A stretch of DNA of 64,000 nucleotides from Streptomyces sp. ISL-12 (GCF_018614415.1 NZ_JAGGOO010000071.1:40202-104201); one strand, 5' to 3'. Positions 22,630 to 31,073 are shown, counted from the first letter of the stretch. The notes: a model not told the origin generated them from the sequence alone. Translations and numbers: made by a program.

Positions 22630-24963
22630 TCAGGCGCTCAGGACGGCCCTGATGTCGGCCGCGTTGGCCTCCGTGACCTTCCACAGTTCCTGCTGGCGGC
22701 CGTGGACGTCGGCGACCGTCCTGGCGTGGTTGTCCAGGATGCCGATCGCCCGCTCGGTGAGGATCGCGCCCAGGTTCTTGTCGTGCACCGAGACGCCCCA
22801 CTCGGGGCGCTCGATGTCGGCGAGGAAGTACGCCATCTTCGGGTGCGAGATCAGGCTGATGATCGGCGTGCCGACCCCGAACGGGATCATGCCGGCGTGG
22901 CCGCGCATGCCGATGACCAGGCGGGTCTTGGCGTACAGGTCCCGGATCTCGTCGTTGTCGAAGTCGTACATCGGGATCACCGGCAGCGAGATGCCGTGCT
23001 CGCGGCGCAGGTCGAAGGCGATCTTCTCGTCGTCGAGCGAGTGCGCCACGCACTTGACCTCGGTGTGCGCCCCGATGCCCCGCACGGCCTTGGCGATCTC
23101 GCCGAGGAAGTGCGCGTAGTCGTGGCCGAACCGCAGGCCCGCGCGGTCGTAGGCCGCGTTGAGCAGGACGGTGTCCTCGCGGTACGACGGGTCGGTCCAG
23201 CCGGGGACCAGCTGGCGGCTGACCGTGGTGGGGCAGGGCTGGAAGCGGACCTTGTCGTGCAGCTCCGCCGGGAGCATGGCCCGTACCTTGGCGATCGAGC
23301 CGTGGTTGCGCAGGCCGAAGAAGGAGGACTTCTCCACCAGCAGCCTGAGGCTCTCCCGGAACCGGCCGGCCCGGTAGGACTGGCCGTCGAACGCGTTGAA
23401 CCCGACCGCGTAGACCATGATCGGCACGTCGATGGCGCGCAGGTGCTCGTCGGGGACGTTCCACTGCCAGGCGCTGTTGCCGTTGGGCATGGTGTCCGGG
23501 ATGAACAGGCCGCCGCCGCCGATGACCAGGCCGCGCCGGGCGTTGACCCGGTCCAGCGCCTCCTTGTCGAAGTAGCGGTGGGCGTGGACGGAGTGCCAGC
23601 GGCGGGTGGAGGTGTCCGCGCCGAAGCCGAGCCGGACCGTCTCCGGGAGCAGCTTGTCGCCCGCGTTGCCCTGCCGGTCCATGTAGAACGCGACGTGCGC
23701 GAGCTGGTCCTCGGGGGCGCCCAGCTCCTGCGCGGGCACGCTGGACGCGCGCTGCGCCCACAGGCGGCTGGAGCGGTGGGTGATGTCGACGGAGAGGCCG
23801 GCCGTGGCGTACTTCAGGGCCGCCGCGTTGTCGCCGTGCACCCAGGACATCTGGGCGAGCCGGGCGTAGGCGGTGGCGGCCCGGTTGGGCGCGGCGGTGG
23901 CCAGCAGCAGCTCGGCCCTGGCCTCGTCGTAGCGGGAGACGCTCATCAGGGCGTGGCCGAGCACCTCGTGCGGCCATGCCTCGTCGAGCGGGATGCGCAC
24001 GCCGGAGAGGATGTCGACGGCGTCCTGGTAGTCGCCGGCCGCGATGTGCGCGGCGGCCACCTTGCGGGCGTACTCGACGTTGCCGGTGCGCTTGACGTGC
24101 GGGGTGCCGAAGTGCACCAGCAGGTCGTGGTGGAGGCCGCCGGAGGAGTTGAGGTAGGCGGCGTGGAACTCGGCGTCGGACATCTCGAACTCGCGCCAGC
24201 GGTCCTCCGCCTGGGAGTACCCGGACTCGCCGCCCTGCCAGGGCTTGTGCCGCCCGGTGAAGTGCAGGATCGCGATGTCCTCGGGGACCGGCAGGTCGCC
24301 GGAGAGGCGCCGCTTGACGAAGTTGTAGCGGGCGTCGAGGCGGACGAAGTCGCCGTCCAGGACGGCGTTGAGGATGCCCTGGTCGTGCTTGTCCAGCTCG
24401 TAGTCGCCGCTGCGTCCGGTGGCGTCGAGCTTGGCGCAGAACTCGTCGGAGAGGTACTCGCGCTGGATGACGAGGAGGCCCGAGTTGAGCTTGTGCTGCC
24501 CGTAGAAGAACTGCGGGACGGCCGCCAGGCCCTCGCGGAGCTTGAGCAGTTCACCGAGGTCGCCGAGGACGACCATGTCGGTGTCCAGGGTGATGACGGT
24601 GTCGTACTCGCGGATGCGGAACACGTCCAGGATGAAGTACGCCTTGCGGACCAGGTAGTTGTCCTGGTCGCCCTTCTTGTACGAGTCGTAGTGCTCGGCG
24701 TTCACGCGGCGCAGCACGATCCGCGGGTGCAAGGCGCGGATCTTGGCGATGGAGCCGGGGCGCAGGTCGTCGTAGAGGACGACGAAGTCCTCGCACACGC
24801 TCGGGTTGGACAGGGCGAGGCTGCGCAGCAGGACGAGGAAACCGGGGAGGTAGTTCTCGTCGACGTAGGACGCGAAGGCGATGCGGCGCTTGCCGGTGAG
24901 GTCGTGGGCCGCGGTCACCGGGGCCTGGGGTGCGGCGGCCGGCGTCAGGGAGGTCGTCGTCAT
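22630..24963 (-). CDS. Fusion: GT8-type glycosyltransferase, TPR-like linker, polysaccharide pyruvyl transferase
   Basis: A 777-residue multidomain protein. Residues about 25-300 resemble family 8 glycosyltransferases: IAFASYVDENYLPGF, VVLYDD, and the metal-binding D127-T-D129 in ITLDTDMVVLGD, then KLNSGLLVI. About 310-430 are helical repeats of TPR type (AHIAAGDYQDAVDIL, SRYDEARAELLLA). About 440-777 are a polysaccharide pyruvyl transferase domain: GNAGDKLLPETVR, GLVIGGGGLFIPD, FFGLRNHGS, VIGMRGHAGMIPFGVGTPIISL. The second activity would add a pyruvate ketal or act on a related donor. The gene overlaps the GT29-like gene by four bases (24960-24963), so the two are co-translated. One chain may add and then decorate a sugar of the polymer. 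Confidence 0.85.
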   Translation of the reverse strand: MTTTSLTPAAAPQAPVTAAHDLTGKRRIAFASYVDENYLPGFLVLLRSLALSNPSVCEDFVVLYDDLRPGSIAKIRALHPRIVLRRVNAEHYDSYKKGDQDNYLVRKAYFILDVFRIREYDTVITLDTDMVVLGDLGELLKLREGLAAVPQFFYGQHKLNSGLLVIQREYLSDEFCAKLDATGRSGDYELDKHDQGILNAVLDGDFVRLDARYNFVKRRLSGDLPVPEDIAILHFTGRHKPWQGGESGYSQAEDRWREFEMSDAEFHAAYLNSSGGLHHDLLVHFGTPHVKRTGNVEYARKVAAAHIAAGDYQDAVDILSGVRIPLDEAWPHEVLGHALMSVSRYDEARAELLLATAAPNRAATAYARLAQMSWVHGDNAAALKYATAGLSVDITHRSSRLWAQRASSVPAQELGAPEDQLAHVAFYMDRQGNAGDKLLPETVRLGFGADTSTRRWHSVHAHRYFDKEALDRVNARRGLVIGGGGLFIPDTMPNGNSAWQWNVPDEHLRAIDVPIMVYAVGFNAFDGQSYRAGRFRESLRLLVEKSSFFGLRNHGSIAKVRAMLPAELHDKVRFQPCPTTVSRQLVPGWTDPSYREDTVLLNAAYDRAGLRFGHDYAHFLGEIAKAVRGIGAHTEVKCVAHSLDDEKIAFDLRREHGISLPVIPMYDFDNDEIRDLYAKTRLVIGMRGHAGMIPFGVGTPIISLISHPKMAYFLADIERPEWGVSVHDKNLGAILTERAIGILDNHARTVADVHGRQQELWKVTEANAADIRAVLSA

Positions 24964-26417
24964 CGCAGGGATATCCTCATGTCGGTCACGCTCTGGGCCC
25001 GCTGCATGACCCATTCCTTCTCGCTGGTGTATTCGTGCACGGACGTGATGGCCAGCTTCATCGCCTCCGGCACGCGGTAGGCGCCGGACTCGTAGAAGTC
25101 GAAGCCGATCAGGTCGAGCTTCGGGCTGACGTCCAGGAAGTCCAGCAGGAACAGCATGTTGAAGCCGGTGGTCGGGATGCCCGACCAGACGTCGGCGCCG
25201 AGCCGGCCGATGTTGCGCACGGGCCAGCGCAGCGACTCGTCGCCGAGGTACGTCTGGGCGCCGGGGACGAGGCGGTTGCGCAGGGACCACTTCCAGTCGC
25301 CGGAGACGCCGCCGAAGACCAGCCGGGTGGTGACCTTCTGGTCCCAGTTGAAGCCGTGCTTGTGGATGGTGGCGTGGATGTCGGTACGGCTGCCGGTGTG
25401 CTTCGGGTCGATCTTGTACGAGTTGAAGCGCACCACCAGGTCGTAGTCGTCGATCTGGGAGCCCATCGAACTCGCGCCGACGCGGCCGGAGTTGGCGATC
25501 AGGCAGATCGACTTGCCGGCGACCAGGTTGCGGAACTCGCCGAGGGTGATCCACTGGACGCCGCCGACGGCCGGGTCGGCGACGGGGCCGCGCATCCGGT
25601 GGCGGCGCTGTTCGGCGTAGAGCGCGAGGACCTCGGTGAGGGCCGGCAGGTCCCGGTCGACGGCGGTGCGCAGGTCCAGGTACTGGCTGAGCAGGTCCTG
25701 CCGGTCGGCGACCGGGGCCTCCTCCTCGGCCTGGACCAGGAGCGCCGCCACCAGCCGCGGCTCGGCGGCGGCCCAGTCGCCGGCGGCGTGCAGGGCCAGT
25801 CCCTCGGCCCATACGTCGGTGGCGGAGCCGCGGGCGTGGTCCCGGGCGGCCGGGCACTGCCGGGCCAGCAGGCCGAGCAGTTCGCGCTCCTTCTCTCCCG
25901 CGGCGCGCAGGCCGGCGATGCGGGGGCGGACGCCGAAGCCGTCGGCGTCGGTGAGGGAGACGTACTTCTCGTACGCCTCGATGGCGTCGGCCTCGTCGCC
26001 GAGGGCCTCGAGCAGGCGGGCGCGCAGGCGCCAGCCGGCGCGGGAGTTCTTCCGCTGGGCCAGGACCGTGTCGCTGATGACGAGGGCGAGGTTCAGCTCG
26101 TCGTCGTAGCCGCACTGCAGGGCCTTGTTGGCGACGGCCAGCAGGGCGTCGAGCAGGTCGCCCGAGATGGTGCCGGCGGCGGGGGCCGCCGAGCCCTTGA
26201 CGGCGCGCTTGAGCAGGGCGGTGGCACCGGACGGAGCCGCGGCGGGGCTGTCGATGCGGTGCGTCCCCCACACGACGAGCAGCTTGCGCAGCTCCTCGGC
26301 GAGTTCCACGCGGCGCCGGTCGAGGCTGCCCACGAGCTTGCCGCTGTGCACCGCGCAGGCGCGCAGGCAGGCGTCCAGCTCACCCCCGCGCGCACGTTTG
26401 TTCTGGACCCTCGTCAT
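24960..26417 (-). CDS. GT29-like (sialyltransferase-family) protein with N-terminal helical repeats
   Basis: A 485-residue protein. Residues 1-280 are Ala/Leu-rich helices, TPR-like (ARLLEALGDEADAIEAYEKY). Residues 290-485 resemble the family 29 sialyltransferase core: an L-motif-like segment at 302-335 (ICLIANSGRVGASSMGSQID then DLVVRFNSY), an S-motif-like segment at 412-440 (SGIPTTGFNMLFLLDF then DLIGFDFY), and H461-x4-E466 in the place of the VS motif. This fold uses CMP-sialic-type donors. Family 29 is best known from animals, with some bacterial members. No transmembrane segment is seen. It shares an operon with the GT8/pyruvyltransferase fusion and is divergent from an acyltransferase. 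It probably transfers the nonulosonate onto another sugar. Confidence 0.78.
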   Translation of the reverse strand: MTRVQNKRARGGELDACLRACAVHSGKLVGSLDRRRVELAEELRKLLVVWGTHRIDSPAAAPSGATALLKRAVKGSAAPAAGTISGDLLDALLAVANKALQCGYDDELNLALVISDTVLAQRKNSRAGWRLRARLLEALGDEADAIEAYEKYVSLTDADGFGVRPRIAGLRAAGEKERELLGLLARQCPAARDHARGSATDVWAEGLALHAAGDWAAAEPRLVAALLVQAEEEAPVADRQDLLSQYLDLRTAVDRDLPALTEVLALYAEQRRHRMRGPVADPAVGGVQWITLGEFRNLVAGKSICLIANSGRVGASSMGSQIDDYDLVVRFNSYKIDPKHTGSRTDIHATIHKHGFNWDQKVTTRLVFGGVSGDWKWSLRNRLVPGAQTYLGDESLRWPVRNIGRLGADVWSGIPTTGFNMLFLLDFLDVSPKLDLIGFDFYESGAYRVPEAMKLAITSVHEYTSEKEWVMQRAQSVTDMRISLR

Positions 26418-26691
26418 GCCACTCCCGGTCTTCTTTTGCCAAGCGTTTCTCGCACCCGCAGCCACGCGTGCCGCGAAGGAGAGGCGACTGACTGCGACGT
26501 GGGGGGATGCTGGGCGAATTTAGAAAGCCAAAACGACGCACAGGTGAACGGGCTCGGTCCACGGGGCGAATCGTTGCGCCTTCGAACTGTCATACCGTGT
26601 TTCGGACTGACGTGCTGACTAACGTGACCGGTGACGCACAGCCGACCCACGGCTGACCGATGGCCGACAGACATCCGGCGAGGAGCATTCC

Positions 26692-27834
26692 GTGACCAGC
26701 GCGACCGTCCGACCGGTGGCCGAAGGGGCCGAGGCGACCGGACCGGCCCCCGTGCCGGAGACCGCCGCGGCACCGCGCCGGGAGCACCGGCTGCGCGCCC
26801 TGGACGGACTGCGGCTGGTGGCCGCGCTGATGGTGGCCGCGTACCACTACGGCGGCCGCGGCGGTGACGTCACCACCGCCTGGGGCGGCTCCGCCGCGCA
26901 CCAGTTCCCGACCCTGCACACGCTGTTCGCCTACGGCTGCCTCGGCGTCGAGGTGTTCTTCGTGATCAGCGGGTTCGTGATCTGCATGAGCGGCTGGGGG
27001 CGGACCCTGACGGCGTACTTCGCCTCCCGGGTGTCCCGGCTGATGCCCGCCTACTGGGTGGCGGTGATCCTGGTGACGGCGGTCTTCGCGCTGCCCCAGG
27101 TCGTCTACCAGGCCGTCTCCCCCAGCGACGCGCTGGTCAACCTGACGCTGATGCAGCAGCCGCTGGGCGCCGACCGGGTGCTGGGCGTGTGCTGGACGCT
27201 GTGGGTGGAGATCCGCTTCTACGCGCTGTTCGCGCTGTGCGTCGTCCTGCCCGGCGCGAACCGCCGGCGGGTGCTGATGTTCTGCGGCGGCTGGCTGCTG
27301 GCGTCGGTGCTGGCGCGGGCCTCCGAGGAGCCGCTGCTCGACCTCGTGCTGCTGCCGGAGTACGCCCCGTTCTTCATCGGCGGGATCGGCCTGTACCTGA
27401 TCCACCGCGACCGCCGGGACGCGCACGCCTGGTTCCTCACCGTCGTCTGCTTCCTGATCGGGCAGAACTACATGGTGGACAACCTGTGGACCGCCGGCAA
27501 TCCGGACGCCTTCTCCTCCCGCACCACCTTCGGCATCATCGCGGTCGTCGCCTTCGGCTTCGTGGCGGTGGCGGCGATCGCGCTGGGCTGGCTGCGCTGG
27601 GCGAACTGGCGCTGGCTGACGGTGGCCGGGGCGCTGACGTACCCGTTCTACCTGGTCCACGAGCACCTGGGCTGGGTGGTGATCCACGCCCTGCACCGCA
27701 CGCTGGGCGTGCCGTCGGCGGTGACGTTCGTGCTGACCGTCGTCTCCATGCTCGTCCTGGCCTGGCTGCTGAACCGGTTCGTCGAGAAGCCGCTGACGCC
27801 GCGGCTGCGCAAGGCGCTGTCGCGGACCCGCTGA
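26692..27834 (+). CDS. Acyltransferase 3 (OafA/YrhL-like) membrane protein
   Basis: A 380-residue integral membrane acyltransferase that would O-acylate a sugar of an exported glycan. It has about ten hydrophobic segments. RALDGLRLVAALMVAAYHYGG carries the family R-x10-H region, YGCLGVEVFFVISGFVI follows, then SRVSRLMPAYWVAV, CWTLWVEIRFYALF, and a final LTYPFYLVHEHLGW with a conserved H. The GTG at 26692 has GAGGAG eight bases upstream. The gene is divergent from the GT29-like gene with a 274-bp gap, and is followed by a terminator. Surface-polymer acetylation is the natural role here; the acyl donor and site are unknown. Confidence 0.9.
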   Translation: MTSATVRPVAEGAEATGPAPVPETAAAPRREHRLRALDGLRLVAALMVAAYHYGGRGGDVTTAWGGSAAHQFPTLHTLFAYGCLGVEVFFVISGFVICMSGWGRTLTAYFASRVSRLMPAYWVAVILVTAVFALPQVVYQAVSPSDALVNLTLMQQPLGADRVLGVCWTLWVEIRFYALFALCVVLPGANRRRVLMFCGGWLLASVLARASEEPLLDLVLLPEYAPFFIGGIGLYLIHRDRRDAHAWFLTVVCFLIGQNYMVDNLWTAGNPDAFSSRTTFGIIAVVAFGFVAVAAIALGWLRWANWRWLTVAGALTYPFYLVHEHLGWVVIHALHRTLGVPSAVTFVLTVVSMLVLAWLLNRFVEKPLTPRLRKALSRTR

Positions 27835-27869
27835 CCGGGCCCGGGACCGGGCCCGGGACCGGGCCCGGG
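27834..27869. terminator. Three tandem ACCGGGCCCGGG units between convergent genes
   Basis: Three exact copies of the 12-mer ACCGGGCCCGGG run from 27834 to 27869, beginning inside the stop codon of the acyltransferase. Each unit contains the palindrome CCGGGCCCGG, so the array folds into several alternative GC hairpins. It lies 4 bp before the end of the convergent TetR gene and can act as a terminator on both strands. It is also a simple tandem repeat prone to copy-number change. Confidence 0.7.
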
Positions 27870-27873
27870 GCGT

Positions 27874-28536
27874 TCAGCCCGCGCCGTAGCGGGCGGCGAT
27901 GCCGTCGAGCAGCAGCGCCAACCCCTCCTCGAAGTGGCGGTCGTAGTCGGCGAAGATCTCCGGGCCGGCCGCCGCGCTGAGCGGGTAGTCGGCCATCCTG
28001 CGGGTGCGTTCGGCCACGTCGTAGCCCTCGCGGCGCTCGCCGGGCAGGGGTTCGACGCCCTGCTCCTCGGTGACGAAGCCGAGGGTGAAGACGTACGTCG
28101 TGGTGGTCGCCCGGACGGCCTGCGGGAGGGTGAAGCCGGCGGCGGTGAGCAGCCGCAGGGTCTCCTCCATCTGTTCGGCGTGCACCAGGCCGGTGAAGCG
28201 GGAGCCGCTGAAGACCTTCGCGCCGTCGCGGTAGCCGCGCAGCGCCGCGCGCAGCCCCCGGTTGGCCTTGAGCAGGCGCTCGCGCCAGGTGTCGGCCGGG
28301 TCCAGGGGGGTCCCGGCGACCATCCGGCGGTACATCTCCGTCGCCATCTCGTCGAGCAGCGCCTGCTTGTCCTTGAAGTGCCAGTACAGCGCGGGCGCCT
28401 TCACGTCCAGCTCGCGGGCGATGGTGCGCACGGTCAGGCCGTCCAGGCCGACCTCGTTGAGCAGGCGCAGCGCCGTGTCCGCGACCCGGCGGCGGTCGAG
28501 GGGCGTGCGCTGTCGTCCGGTCGTTCCACTTTCCAC
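27874..28536 (-). CDS. TetR family regulator (TetR_C type)
   Basis: A 220-residue repressor. The HTH is RVADTALRLLNEVGLDGLTVRTIARELDVKAPALYWHFKDKQALLDE (about 17-63), the tetracycline-repressor subtype rather than the AcrR subtype. Helices after residue 80 form the ligand-binding domain (TTTYVFTLGFVTEEQ). It uses a GTG start at 28536. Two copies of its probable operator, CTTAACGACGTTAAG, lie in the 78-bp gap to the divergent FAD monooxygenase. One is at 28554-28568 and the other at 28591-28605. The arrangement implies autorepression and repression of the monooxygenase, released by the compound the enzyme oxidises. Confidence 0.92.
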   Translation of the reverse strand: MESGTTGRQRTPLDRRRVADTALRLLNEVGLDGLTVRTIARELDVKAPALYWHFKDKQALLDEMATEMYRRMVAGTPLDPADTWRERLLKANRGLRAALRGYRDGAKVFSGSRFTGLVHAEQMEETLRLLTAAGFTLPQAVRATTTTYVFTLGFVTEEQGVEPLPGERREGYDVAERTRRMADYPLSAAAGPEIFADYDRHFEEGLALLLDGIAARYGAG

Positions 28537-28552
28537 GCCTGACAGCTTGACA

Positions 28553-28569
28553 CCTTAACGACGTTAAGG
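28553..28569. promoter_or_regulatory. TetR operator, copy 1
   Basis: CCTTAACGACGTTAAGG is a perfect inverted repeat with 8-bp arms around a central A. A second copy begins 37 bp further (core to core). It lies 17 bp before the TetR start codon on the other strand, so it should block the TetR promoter or the ribosome binding region. Confidence 0.8.
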
Positions 28570-28590
28570 CCATGCTCGTCGTCGACGCCA

Positions 28591-28605
28591 CTTAACGACG
28601 TTAAG
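28591..28605. promoter_or_regulatory. TetR operator, copy 2
   Basis: CTTAACGACGTTAAG, identical 15-bp core to the first copy. It ends 9 bp before the GTG of the monooxygenase and overlaps its ribosome binding site (AAGGAGAG from 28603), so binding here would block the start of the monooxygenase transcript. Confidence 0.8.
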
Positions 28606-28614
28606 GAGAGATGC

Positions 28615-30045
28615 GTGAAAACCGATGTTATGGACGTGCTGATCGTGGGCGCCGGTCCCACCGGACTCGCCCTCGGTATCGACCTGGCCCGGCGCGGCGT
28701 CGACGCGCTGGTGGTGGAGAAGGCGGACGGGCTGTTCCCCGGCTCCCGCGGCAAGGGCCTGCAGCCCCGCACCCGGGAGGTCTTCGACGACCTCGGCGTC
28801 ATCGACGCGATCCAGGCGGCGGGCGGCGAGTACCCGGTCGGGATGATCTGGCGGGACGGCGAGCGGCTCGGTGAGTACCACATGGCCGACCCGATGGAGG
28901 CGGACGAGTCCGCGCCGTACGCCTCGTCGTGGATGGTGCCGCAGTGGCGCACCCAGGAGATCCTGTACGCGCGGCTGACGGAGCTGGGCGGCCGGGTCGA
29001 GTTCGGCCGGGAGGTCACCGGCATCGCCCAGGACGCGGACGGGGTCCGCGTCCGGTGCGCCGACGGGACCGAGCTGGGCGCCCGGTACGCGGTCGCCGCC
29101 GACGGCGGCCGCTCGGCCGTGCGCCGCGCGCTCGGCGTGGCGATGACCGGCCGGACCGTCGACCCCAAGCCGATGCTGGTGGCGGACGTCCGGATCACCG
29201 GCCTGGACCGGGACAACTGGCACTTCTTCGCGGCGGGCCAGGGGCCGGTCACCAAGGACAGTGTCGTGCTGGCCGCCTGCCCGCTCGCCGGGACCGAGGA
29301 CTTCCAGGTCTACGCCGACTTCCCGGCGGGCACCGAGGTGGACCTCTCCCCCGACGGCGTCCGCAAGGCCGTCGCCGACCGCTCCCACCTCGCCGCCGAG
29401 GACGTCACCGAGGTCCGCTGGGCCTCGGACTTCCGGCCCCGTGAGGCCCTCGCCGACCGCTTCCGGGACGGCCGGGTCTTCCTCGCCGGGGACGCCGCCC
29501 ACGTCCACTCGCCGGCCGGCGGACAGGGTCTGAACACCAGCGTCCAGGACGCCTACAACCTGGGCTGGAAGCTGGGCGCGGTGCTGCGCGAGGGCGCGGA
29601 CGCGTCCCTCCTGGACACCTACGAGGAGGAGCGCCGCCCGGTCGCCGCCGACATGCTCGGCCTGACCAGCGGGGTGCACCGGGGCGAGGTGCGGCGCGGG
29701 GAGGCGACCTCGCAACTGGGGCTGAACTACCGGGAGTCGTCGCTCGCCCAGGAGACCCGTACGTCCCCCGACGGCCCGGTCCTCGCCGGTGACCGCGCGC
29801 CCGACGGGACGGTGGCGGGCGTACGGCTCTTCGACGCCTTCCGGGGGCCGCACTGGACGCTCCTCGCGCTGGACGCCGAGCTGCCCGGGGCGCTGCCGGG
29901 GGCGGTACGGGTGGTGCGCGGGCCCGCCCACCGGACGTACGGGACCGGCCTGTTCCTGGTCCGGCCGGACGGTTACGTCGGCTGGAGCGGGGCTTCGGGG
30001 GCGGCCGTGCCGGCCGAGTACCTGGGGCGCGTGGGGCTGGGCTGA
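28615..30045 (+). CDS. FAD-dependent monooxygenase (rifampicin monooxygenase/PHBH-like)
   Basis: A 476-residue class A flavoprotein. FAD motif GAGPTG is at 12-17, followed by SRGKGLQPRTREVFDDLG, typical of the polyketide hydroxylase and rifampicin monooxygenase group. The DG motif AAADGGRSAVRR and FLAGDAAHVHSPAGGQGLNTSVQDAYNLGWKL complete the fold; the C-terminal thioredoxin-like part is present. It hydroxylates an aromatic or ansamycin-like compound. The GTG at 28615 has AAGGAGAG before it; an ATG at 28611 lies in another frame and is not used. Divergent TetR and two operators suggest drug-inducible expression. Rifamycin-type resistance is possible but not shown by sequence. Confidence 0.88.
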   Translation: MKTDVMDVLIVGAGPTGLALGIDLARRGVDALVVEKADGLFPGSRGKGLQPRTREVFDDLGVIDAIQAAGGEYPVGMIWRDGERLGEYHMADPMEADESAPYASSWMVPQWRTQEILYARLTELGGRVEFGREVTGIAQDADGVRVRCADGTELGARYAVAADGGRSAVRRALGVAMTGRTVDPKPMLVADVRITGLDRDNWHFFAAGQGPVTKDSVVLAACPLAGTEDFQVYADFPAGTEVDLSPDGVRKAVADRSHLAAEDVTEVRWASDFRPREALADRFRDGRVFLAGDAAHVHSPAGGQGLNTSVQDAYNLGWKLGAVLREGADASLLDTYEEERRPVAADMLGLTSGVHRGEVRRGEATSQLGLNYRESSLAQETRTSPDGPVLAGDRAPDGTVAGVRLFDAFRGPHWTLLALDAELPGALPGAVRVVRGPAHRTYGTGLFLVRPDGYVGWSGASGAAVPAEYLGRVGLG

Positions 30046-30101
30046 CGCCGCCCCCCCCCGGCACGAGCAGCTCGGCCCCGGTGGGCGCCCGCCGCCGTCG
30101 C

Positions 30102-30149
30102 GGGGGGGTGCCGGGGGGCTGCTCGGGGCTGCCGGGGGGCTCGGGGGGG
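30102..30149 (+). repeat. Guanine-run array, G-quadruplex motif
   Basis: Five runs of G (7, 6, 4, 6 and 7 bases) are separated by loops of 4, 6, 5 and 3 nt. This meets the usual G-quadruplex pattern with room to spare. It is in the gap between two convergent genes. A run of nine C at 30051-30059 lies just upstream and could pair with one of the G runs. It may end transcription or stall polymerases. Confidence 0.6.
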
Positions 30150-30164
30150 CGTTGCCGTAGCGGC

Positions 30165-31073
30165 TCAGGTGGTGCGGTGCCCGCGGCCGGTCAGCCGGCC
30201 CCGGCGCCGCGCCGTCCGCAGGTAGAGCACCGTCGGCACCGCGCAGACCAGGATGGCGAAGATGCTCGCCTCCGGTCCGAAGACGCCCCCGGTGAGCGCC
30301 TCGGGGCCGGAGAGGGTGCCGTGCAGCAGACCGGCCGGGGCGCCGTCGTCGCCGGAGACGGTCACGCCGACGATCCCGCTGAGGGTGAAGTTCCAGCCGA
30401 GGTGCAGGCCGATCGGCACCCACAGGGAGCGGGTGGCGGCGTAGGCGGCGCCGAGCATCAGGCCGGCCTCGACGGCGATCGCCAGCGCGCCCCACACGGT
30501 GGCCTCGGGGTTGACCAGGTGGAGTCCGCCGAACAGCAGGGCGGAGACCGCCAGCGCGCCCGTGGTGCCGGCCAGTTCCTCGACGAGCCGGAAGACCACC
30601 CCGCGGAAGAGCAGTTCCTCGGTGACGGCGACCCCCGCCATCAGCCCGAACACGGTGATCGCGCCGCCGACGGACACCCCGCCCTCGGTGTCGTACCCGC
30701 CGCCGCACAGGAGGATCAGGACGAAGGTCGCGGCGAACAGGCCGACGCCGGTCAGGGTCGTGGTCCACAGCTCCGGGCGGGCCCGCGCGGGGTCGAGTTC
30801 GGTGACCGGGCGCTGTTCCAGGGCCCGGACGACGGCCGCGTAGACGCACAGCGCGCCCACGGCGACGAGCGCGCCGCCGATGAGCGAGAGCACCGGGTTG
30901 TCGCCGGCCACGGCGCGCACCCCGGCGGCGAGCGCCGTCACGACGAGGAACGCCGCCACCAGCACCACCAGCCGGACACCGGCATGTCGCACCCGGCCGG
31001 AGGAGGCGACCGGCGTCTGCGCGAACAGGGGCTTGAGCAGCGAGAACGGCGCTGCTGCCTTCGTGAGGTCCAT
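30165..31073 (-). CDS. CPBP family intramembrane metalloprotease
   Basis: A 302-residue membrane protein with about eight hydrophobic segments. The ABI/CPBP motifs are TEELLFRGVVF (E152, E153, R157), FGGLHL with His185, and GWNFTLSG near residue 230. These residues bind the metal in Rce1-type proteases. In bacteria the family includes bacteriocin immunity and self-processing proteins; no peptide gene is seen here. It is the last gene before the two-component pair, with 104 bp between. The ATG at 31073 gives a short cytosolic N-terminus before the first segment. Confidence 0.85.
   Translation of the reverse strand: MDLTKAAAPFSLLKPLFAQTPVASSGRVRHAGVRLVVLVAAFLVVTALAAGVRAVAGDNPVLSLIGGALVAVGALCVYAAVVRALEQRPVTELDPARARPELWTTTLTGVGLFAATFVLILLCGGGYDTEGGVSVGGAITVFGLMAGVAVTEELLFRGVVFRLVEELAGTTGALAVSALLFGGLHLVNPEATVWGALAIAVEAGLMLGAAYAATRSLWVPIGLHLGWNFTLSGIVGVTVSGDDGAPAGLLHGTLSGPEALTGGVFGPEASIFAILVCAVPTVLYLRTARRRGRLTGRGHRTT

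Noticed and set aside
22138..25080. A 980-codon open frame on the plus strand
   Set aside because: It runs through the methyltransferase and then antisense to the GT8/pyruvyltransferase gene, with shadow-type composition and no domains.
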